Source: an uncultured Bacilli bacterium | Lineage (GTDB): Bacteria; Bacillota_I; Bacilli_A; RF39; UBA660 | Assembly: GCA_947632085.1 (NCBI GenBank) | Contig: CANRNY010000006.1 | Span: 1 to 64,000 of the forward strand | DNA length: 64,000 nt | Direction: 5' to 3' | Shown here: piece after piece, positions 62,867 to 64,000 of the stretch | Layout: each line of letters begins with the position of its first letter | Position numbering within the stretch: position 1 is the stretch's first letter | Made by a program: the position numbers and the translations under genes | The notes under the pieces: generated by a model | The model's input: only the letters and a program-made list of their open reading frames with translations | What the model was told of the DNA's origin: nothing | Database searches by the model: none

Positions 62867-63505
62867 ATGACAAGAAAGAAATTAAAAGACTGGGTAATTC
62901 CTGCACTAGGAATCTTTGTATTAGTAGGAGCATTATTTAGTTATTACTTAATAAGTAACATAATCAATAATAATATCGTACCAGATAATTCCTATGTAAC
63001 AGATGCCTTAGTTGATAACACAATGGATGTCCAAAAAGAAGTAGATAGTAAAGAACCAGAAGAAGTAAAAATAACTAAACCTTATAAAGGAGAAGGCGTA
63101 TCAATCAGTAAATATTATTATAATAGTAAAGATGATGAAACTAAACAACAAAAATCTTTAATTCGTTATCAAAATATCTATATGCCTAATACTGGTATCT
63201 TATATTCATCAGATAAAACATTCGATATTGTTCCTGTCTTACCAGGTAAAGTAAGTGTTGTTAAAACCGATGATATCCTAGGTAATATTATTGAAATAGA
63301 ACATGAAAATAATGTTGTAACTATTTATCAAAGTGTTAAAAATGTCAAAGTAAAAGTCGGTGATGAAGTAACTCAAGATACTATTATTGCTTCTAGTGGT
63401 TCAAATAAATTAGAAGAAGAAAAAGAAAATTGTCTTCATTTTGAAGTATATCAAGATGGAACAATAACTAATCCAGAGGAATTTTTAGCAAGTACATCTA
63501 AATAA
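62867..63505 (+). CDS. spoIIQ: Forespore engulfment protein SpoIIQ
   Basis: This 212-aa bitopic protein has one N-terminal helix (about 11-33) and a LytM/M23-like domain (LPGKVSVV, VTIYQSVKNVKVKVGDEV, CLHFEV). As in Bacillus SpoIIQ the first zinc ligand is not His. The terminal HxH is also CxH here, so the fold is a catalytically dead scaffold. It pairs with SpoIIIAH to form the channel between forespore and mother cell. Its AAAGGTGAT ribosome-binding site is strong. Confidence 0.9.
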   Translation: MTRKKLKDWVIPALGIFVLVGALFSYYLISNIINNNIVPDNSYVTDALVDNTMDVQKEVDSKEPEEVKITKPYKGEGVSISKYYYNSKDDETKQQKSLIRYQNIYMPNTGILYSSDKTFDIVPVLPGKVSVVKTDDILGNIIEIEHENNVVTIYQSVKNVKVKVGDEVTQDTIIASSGSNKLEEEKENCLHFEVYQDGTITNPEEFLASTSK

Positions 63506-64000
63506 TGTTTAAAAAAAGATCTACTATTACCATTCAATTTATCGTCAATGGTATTATAGTATTTACTAATAATAAACTATTAAAATTTATAATGTCCTCT
63601 GTTGATAACTATAAAATTATTGACAAGCAAATCTTCTTAGAAGAAATAACTACCATAATTAACGAAAATAATATAAACAATCACATTCTAACTGATAATA
63701 TAAATATCATAATTGATGACTTATATAATAACTATGATAAAGAAAATATAAAACAAATCTTTAAAGACTTATCATTTAATCAAATAAATATAATTAATTT
63801 AATTAACATCTTTACTCTTAATAATCACGAATTACTAATAGATATTTCTAATAATATAATAAAATTTTACTATAATAACCAATTACTAAGTATTAATGTC
63901 TACTATAATAAATATAAACAAATATTAATGATGTATCTAAAAGATATTGTTCAAGATGAAAACATCAAAGCTATTAAAATATTTGGTAATTACGATGATT
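63505..64000 (+). CDS. Unidentified protein, 5' end only; possible actin-like fold
   Basis: At least 165 codons run to the window edge, the start overlapping the spoIIQ stop (TAATG). The sequence is rich in Ile, Asn and Lys. One segment, ELLIDISNNIIKFYYNNQLL, resembles the second phosphate loop (VDIGxGTTDIAxY) of MreB/FtsA actin-like proteins. In Bacillus the spoIIQ neighbourhood continues with spoIIID and mbl, so a diverged MreB/Mbl-like protein is possible. The glycines needed to bind ATP are absent in the part seen. Confidence 0.5.
   Translation, partial: MFKKRSTITIQFIVNGIIVFTNNKLLKFIMSSVDNYKIIDKQIFLEEITTIINENNINNHILTDNINIIIDDLYNNYDKENIKQIFKDLSFNQINIINLINIFTLNNHELLIDISNNIIKFYYNNQLLSINVYYNKYKQILMMYLKDIVQDENIKAIKIFGNYDD

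Overview
The window (roughly 27-30% GC by eye) is the replication-origin region of a low-GC, spore-forming member of the Bacilli. I judge it to be from an uncultured Erysipelotrichia/RF39-like or related Bacilli lineage; that placement is inference. It uses the standard bacterial code: TGA is a stop and Trp is TGG. Gene order follows the Bacillus subtilis origin closely. Nearly every gene points away from oriC (about 41.3 kb): minus strand on the left, plus strand on the right. The only exceptions are a small XRE regulator at 21.9 kb and a class A PBP at 50-52 kb. I found no rRNA, tRNA, insertion sequence, CRISPR array or prophage.

Left arm, reading away from the origin: dnaA, dnaN, comK, recF, gyrB, gyrA; then a 0.6 kb intergenic region with five parS sites, a perfect Noc-binding palindrome and a 16-copy tetranucleotide repeat; then a short SRP RNA, tadA, dnaX, ebfC, recR, bofA, holB, ricT, trmN6, pth, mfd, spoVT, a Met T-box over dut-metG, tatD, a 3D-domain protein, ksgA, yabG (split by a frameshift), veg, spoVG, yabP, yabQ, divIC, ispH and mntP. 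Beyond these lie less conserved surface and regulatory genes, nrdG, a GT2 glycosyltransferase, an ECF module with damaged ATPase motifs, truA, rplM-rpsI and a cell-wall hydrolase.

Right arm: rpmH, rnpA, yidC, jag, mnmE, mnmG, rsmG, noc; two small unknown genes; PBP1; ywiB-argS, rpoE, prfA-prmC, spoIIR, murA; a large structured non-coding RNA with its own promoter; a DUF21-like membrane protein; rpmE; an ATP-grasp gene, rpiB, ywzB, spoIID; a 25-residue cationic peptide gene; spoIIQ; and the start of an unidentified gene at the edge.

The genes fit together as replication initiation and clamp loading (dnaA, dnaN, dnaX, holB, gyrase), origin segregation and nucleoid occlusion (parS, Noc sites, noc), tRNA modification and translation, and the sporulation programme. 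The sporulation set is spoIIR, spoIID, spoIIQ, yidC/jag, bofA, yabG, yabP, yabQ, spoVT and spoVG. The most interesting signals are the structured RNA at 58.6-59.0 kb, the 25-aa peptide between spoIID and spoIIQ, an unusual Noc together with Noc half-sites written into coding sequence, a possible programmed +1 frameshift in yabG, and a hairpin that hides the spoIIR ribosome-binding site.
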